Made by a program: the position numbers and the translations under genes. DNA of 64,000 nucleotides from contig NZ_CABFMN010000080.1 in NCBI RefSeq assembly GCF_901875635.1, positions 18,826 through 82,825 on the forward strand, given 5' to 3'. This document shows positions 61,714 through 64,000 of the stretch, one piece after another (within the stretch, counting starts at the first letter, position 1; every line of letters starts with the position of its first letter). The DNA comes from Xylophilus ampelinus. Lineage in GTDB: Bacteria > Pseudomonadota > Gammaproteobacteria > Burkholderiales > Burkholderiaceae_C. Under the pieces are notes generated by a model. It searched no databases. It was not told where the DNA came from and worked only from the letters and a program-made list of their open reading frames with translations.

Positions 61714-62868
61714 TCACACCGTCTCGGCTGTTCCCAGGATCACCAGCGACTCGTGCGACAGCTCGCCGCCGTTGCCCTGGGCAATAGCGATCCTGGCGCC
61801 CGGCACCTGGCGCTCGCCGGCGCTGCCGGTGAGCTGGCGCACCGCCTCCACCAGCGTGAACAGCCCATACATGCCCGGGTGCACACACGACAGTCCGCCC
61901 CCGTTGGTATTCACCGGCAGGCTGCCGCCCGGCGCGATGCGCCCGCCCTGCACGAAGCTGCCGCCCTCGCCTTTGGCGCAAAAGCCCAGGTCCTCCAGGA
62001 ACAGGATGGGGTTGATGGTGAACGCGTCGTACAACTCCAGCACGTCCACGTCGGCGTGCGTGATGCCCGCCTGCGCGAAGGCCCGGGCGCCGGCCTGCGC
62101 CAGCGCCGTGACGGTCAGGTCCGGCATGCTGGCGATCTCCCGGTGGGTCGTGGCCTCGGCCGCGCCCAGCACGTGCACGGGGGTGCGGTTCAGGTCCCGG
62201 GCGCGGTCGGCGCGCGTCATCACGATCGCCGCCGCGCCGTCGGTCACCAGGCAGCAGTCGCGCACGCCGAAGGGGTCGGCCACCAGCCGGGCCTTCAGGT
62301 ACTCGTCCATTGTGAGCGGCTCGCGCACGAAGGCCTCGGGGTTGAGCCGGGCCCAGGCCCGTGCGGCCAGCGCCACCTCGCCCAGCTGCTCCTTGGTGGT
62401 GCCGTACTGGTGCATGTGCCGCGCCGCCGCCAGCGCATACGAGGAGATCGGGCGCAGCGGCTTGTACGCCGTCTCCCAGGGGGAGATGCGGCCGGTGCCC
62501 GCCAGCCGGCCACTCTTGGTGCGCTGGTTGCTGCCGTAGGCGATGAGCACCGTGTCGCACACGCCCGCGTCCAGCGCCAGCGCGGCCACGGCCACGTGGG
62601 CCTCGAAGGAGGAGCCGCCGGCGTTGGCGTTGCTCAGCAGGCGCGGCTGGATGCCCAGGGACTCGGCGAAGGTCAGCCCCCCCATCGCGTCGTCCAGCAG
62701 CACCACGAACAGGCCGTCGACGTCCCGGGGCTGCAGCCCCGCTGAGGCCAACGCGTCCACGCTCGCGCGGTGGGCCAGCTCGATCGAACTGAAGCCCGGC
62801 GCCTCGCCGCACCCGAAGGTGGCCGCGCCCACAATGGCGCACTGGCCTCGGGGAAAGCGCTCAGGCAT
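61714..62868 (-). CDS. SCP2-type acyl-CoA thiolase
   Basis: The 384-residue protein is of the SCPx/thiolase-like group. Recognised segments are CAIVGAATFGCGEAPGFSSIELA, DVDGLFVVLLDD, NANAGGSSFEAHVAVAALALDAG with the region that normally holds the active cysteine, DVLELYDAFTINPI and the C-terminal GGSLPVNTNGGGLSCVHPGMYG loop, which supplies the catalytic histidine. Such thiolases need a DUF35 partner, encoded just upstream with an eight-base overlap. They act on bulky, often ring-containing acyl-CoAs. Confidence 0.92.
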   Translation of the reverse strand: MPERFPRGQCAIVGAATFGCGEAPGFSSIELAHRASVDALASAGLQPRDVDGLFVVLLDDAMGGLTFAESLGIQPRLLSNANAGGSSFEAHVAVAALALDAGVCDTVLIAYGSNQRTKSGRLAGTGRISPWETAYKPLRPISSYALAAARHMHQYGTTKEQLGEVALAARAWARLNPEAFVREPLTMDEYLKARLVADPFGVRDCCLVTDGAAAIVMTRADRARDLNRTPVHVLGAAEATTHREIASMPDLTVTALAQAGARAFAQAGITHADVDVLELYDAFTINPILFLEDLGFCAKGEGGSFVQGGRIAPGGSLPVNTNGGGLSCVHPGMYGLFTLVEAVRQLTGSAGERQVPGARIAIAQGNGGELSHESLVILGTAETV

Positions 62869-63241
62869 CGCCGCCCTCCCGGGCCGGATGGAACACCACC
62901 AGCGGACTGCCTTCGGCACTGATCACGCGGGCCTGCACCCTCATGCCGATGCGCACCTGCTCGGGGGCGATGCCCTCGACGCGGCTCATCATGCGCGGGC
63001 CCTCCTCCAGCTGCACGATCGCCAGGTTGTAGTGCGCCGCCGGAGGCTTCTGGCGGATCACCGTCGTCGAATACACCTCGCCGCGCCCGCTCGCAGCCAC
63101 CCACTCCAGGTCCGTCGCACCCGTGCCGGGCTCGGCCACACGCGGGTGGAAGAAGCACCGACCGCTGCCGCGGCTCCTGAGCAGCATGAAACGGCCCGCA
63201 CTCAAGTGCTGCTGATACTGTTTCTCTGGTTGGATGGACAT
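62861..63241 (-). CDS. DUF35 OB-fold partner of the thiolase, zinc ribbon eroded
   Basis: The 126-residue protein has the DUF35 layout: a short N-terminal helix, a rubredoxin-like stretch and an OB-fold (VAASGRGEVYSTTVIRQ, YNLAIVQLEEGPRMMSRVEG, VQARVISAEG, VVFHPA). In the zinc-ribbon position the usual CxxC pairs are replaced: SRGSGRCFFHPR and EPGTG keep only one cysteine. It therefore probably lacks bound zinc. It still precedes its thiolase with overlapping ends, so complex formation by the OB-fold alone is plausible. Confidence 0.88.
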   Translation of the reverse strand: MSIQPEKQYQQHLSAGRFMLLRSRGSGRCFFHPRVAEPGTGATDLEWVAASGRGEVYSTTVIRQKPPAAHYNLAIVQLEEGPRMMSRVEGIAPEQVRIGMRVQARVISAEGSPLVVFHPAREGGDA

Positions 63242-63273
63242 ACGCGAGATGGGCAAATGAAATGAAGGAAGCC

Positions 63274-63920
63274 TCAGCGGCCCGTGAACTTGGGGATCCG
63301 CTTTTCGAGAAACGCGGCAGCGGCCTCGGTGTGGTCCTCGCTGCAACCGAGGACTGTGCCCAAGTCCTGTTCCAGGCGGATCGTCTGCTCGACCGAGGTG
63401 CAGCCCTGCGCGAACGCGGCGCGCACGAAGGCGTTGGCCAGCGGCGGGAGGGCCGCATACTCGCCCGCCACGGCGAGCGCACGGTCTTCCACGTGCTGCG
63501 GCTCGGCCAGCTCATTGGCGAGACCGAGATCCAGCGCCTGCCTGCCGTCGAACTGGCGCGCCAGGCCGATCAGCTCTCTGGCCTTGGCGGGTCCGAGCTT
63601 CTGGCTCAAGCCCCACAAGCCGCCGACGTCGGGCATCAGGCCCATGCGCACGAACGAGGTGCCCAAGCGCGCCTGCGGCGTGGCCACCACGTAGTCCGCC
63701 AGGCTCACGATGGACAGCCCCGCGCCCATGGCCACGCCGTCCACCGCCGCCACTATCGGCTTCGGTCCGCCGGCCAGCAACCGAAACAGCGTATGCACCA
63801 GCTCGAAGCTGTGGCGTGCCTCCGGCAGCGTGCGCTTGCGCATCTCGGTGATGTCCCCGCCCGCGCAGAAGTGACCGCCCTCGCCCCGAATGACGATGGC
63901 GCGCACGGCGGAAGATCCGT
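63274..63920 (-). pseudogene. enoyl-CoA hydratase/isomerase, 5'-truncated
   Basis: About 210 residues of a crotonase remain: AIVIRGEGGHFCAGGDI with the oxyanion loop, DGVAMGAGLSIVSLADYV with the second oxyanion residues, then TSFVRMGLMPDVGG and the typical C-terminal FLEKRIPKFTGR. The usual first 45-50 residues (up to the ADPAVRAIV strand) are missing; upstream of GSSAVRAIV the sequence turns into what looks like an insertion-sequence end. A GTG at 63906 could start a shortened protein, but half of the first core strand would be gone. Confidence 0.75.
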
Positions 63921-64000
63921 TGAGTGTCGGCGCCGATCCAAATCTGAGCCACCGTGCCGACCGAATATTGAGCCAGGGGTGGGGGCCGGCCTTCAGAGGG
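63921..64000. mobile_element. probable end of an IS21-family insertion sequence (runs off right edge)
   Basis: From about 63921 coding similarity to the crotonase stops. The sequence TGTCGGCGCCGATCCAAATC starts at 63925, and the phrase TGAGCCA occurs twice within 30 bases (63944 and 63976), each after an AT-rich lead. Multiple subterminal repeats ending TGAGCCA/TGACCCA are characteristic of IS21-type ends. The transposition genes would lie beyond the window. Confidence 0.5.

Noticed and set aside
63512-63952. 146-codon minus-strand frame at the right end
   Set aside because: Out of frame with the crotonase remnant and made of its shifted reading plus insertion-sequence DNA.

Overview
The window is GC-rich, densely coded DNA with no rRNA, tRNA or CRISPR that I could find. 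Gene content points to a betaproteobacterium of the order Burkholderiales, probably family Comamonadaceae (Variovorax/Acidovorax-like). The reasons are the many Bug/TctC-type periplasmic binding proteins, the CoA-dependent acid catabolism operons, vanAB, and two copies of an intergenic element I associate with this family. The assignment is inference from gene content, not a database match.

Layout. 1-4.8 kb: a zinc-ribbon gene cut by the left edge, then a Bug protein, a CaiB-type CoA transferase and an HMG-CoA-lyase-like gene as one leftward operon, divergent from a LysR regulator. 5-14 kb: a complete branched-chain-type ABC transporter (livKHMGF) and a GntR regulator facing a vanA/vanB-type Rieske demethylase, with two GTATAC-type operators between them, then a short MetE-like gene. 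14-20.4 kb: housekeeping-like genes, namely cardiolipin synthase, a ROK protein whose motifs are in circularly permuted order, a binding protein fused to a permease of the OpuB type, an acyltransferase and a lipoprotein hydrolase flanked by two intergenic repeats. 20.5-26 kb: an acid-catabolism operon (PDC-lactonase-like hydrolase, two Bug proteins, RraA-like aldolase, dehydrogenase) under a divergent GntR. 26-32.1 kb: a LacI regulator facing SDR, Bug, acyl-CoA ligase, SDR and citryl-CoA-lyase-like genes.

32.3-33.5 kb is an IS30-family element with perfect ends and a dead transposase. 33.6-43.4 kb is an amide-utilisation unit: two amidases and a full Dpp-type ABC transporter, divergent from a GlcG-like gene and an XRE-cupin regulator. 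43.4-45.6 kb is a scar zone with a short tyrosine recombinase, gene remnants and a truncated Bug gene. 45.6-63.9 kb is a long leftward catabolic cluster downstream of a FadR-type regulator. It holds ring hydroxylation and gentisate-type cleavage genes, two fumarate-reductase-like flavoproteins, three Bug proteins, SDRs, MmgE/PrpD, MaoC hydratase, SCP2 thiolase plus DUF35 partner and an enoyl-CoA hydratase. It is decaying: the nitronate-monooxygenase-like gene has two frameshifts and a stop codon, and the enoyl-CoA hydratase has lost its start next to what looks like an IS21-family end running off the right edge.

Together the genes describe a scavenger of aromatic, alicyclic and branched acids. 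Seven intact Bug binding proteins are present but no TctA/TctB membrane partner, so these receptors must rely on permeases elsewhere. The observations I rate highest are the permuted ROK protein, the triply damaged monooxygenase with a 13-codon aspartate microsatellite, the long palindrome inside the liv operon, and the uncharacterised 46-64 kb pathway.
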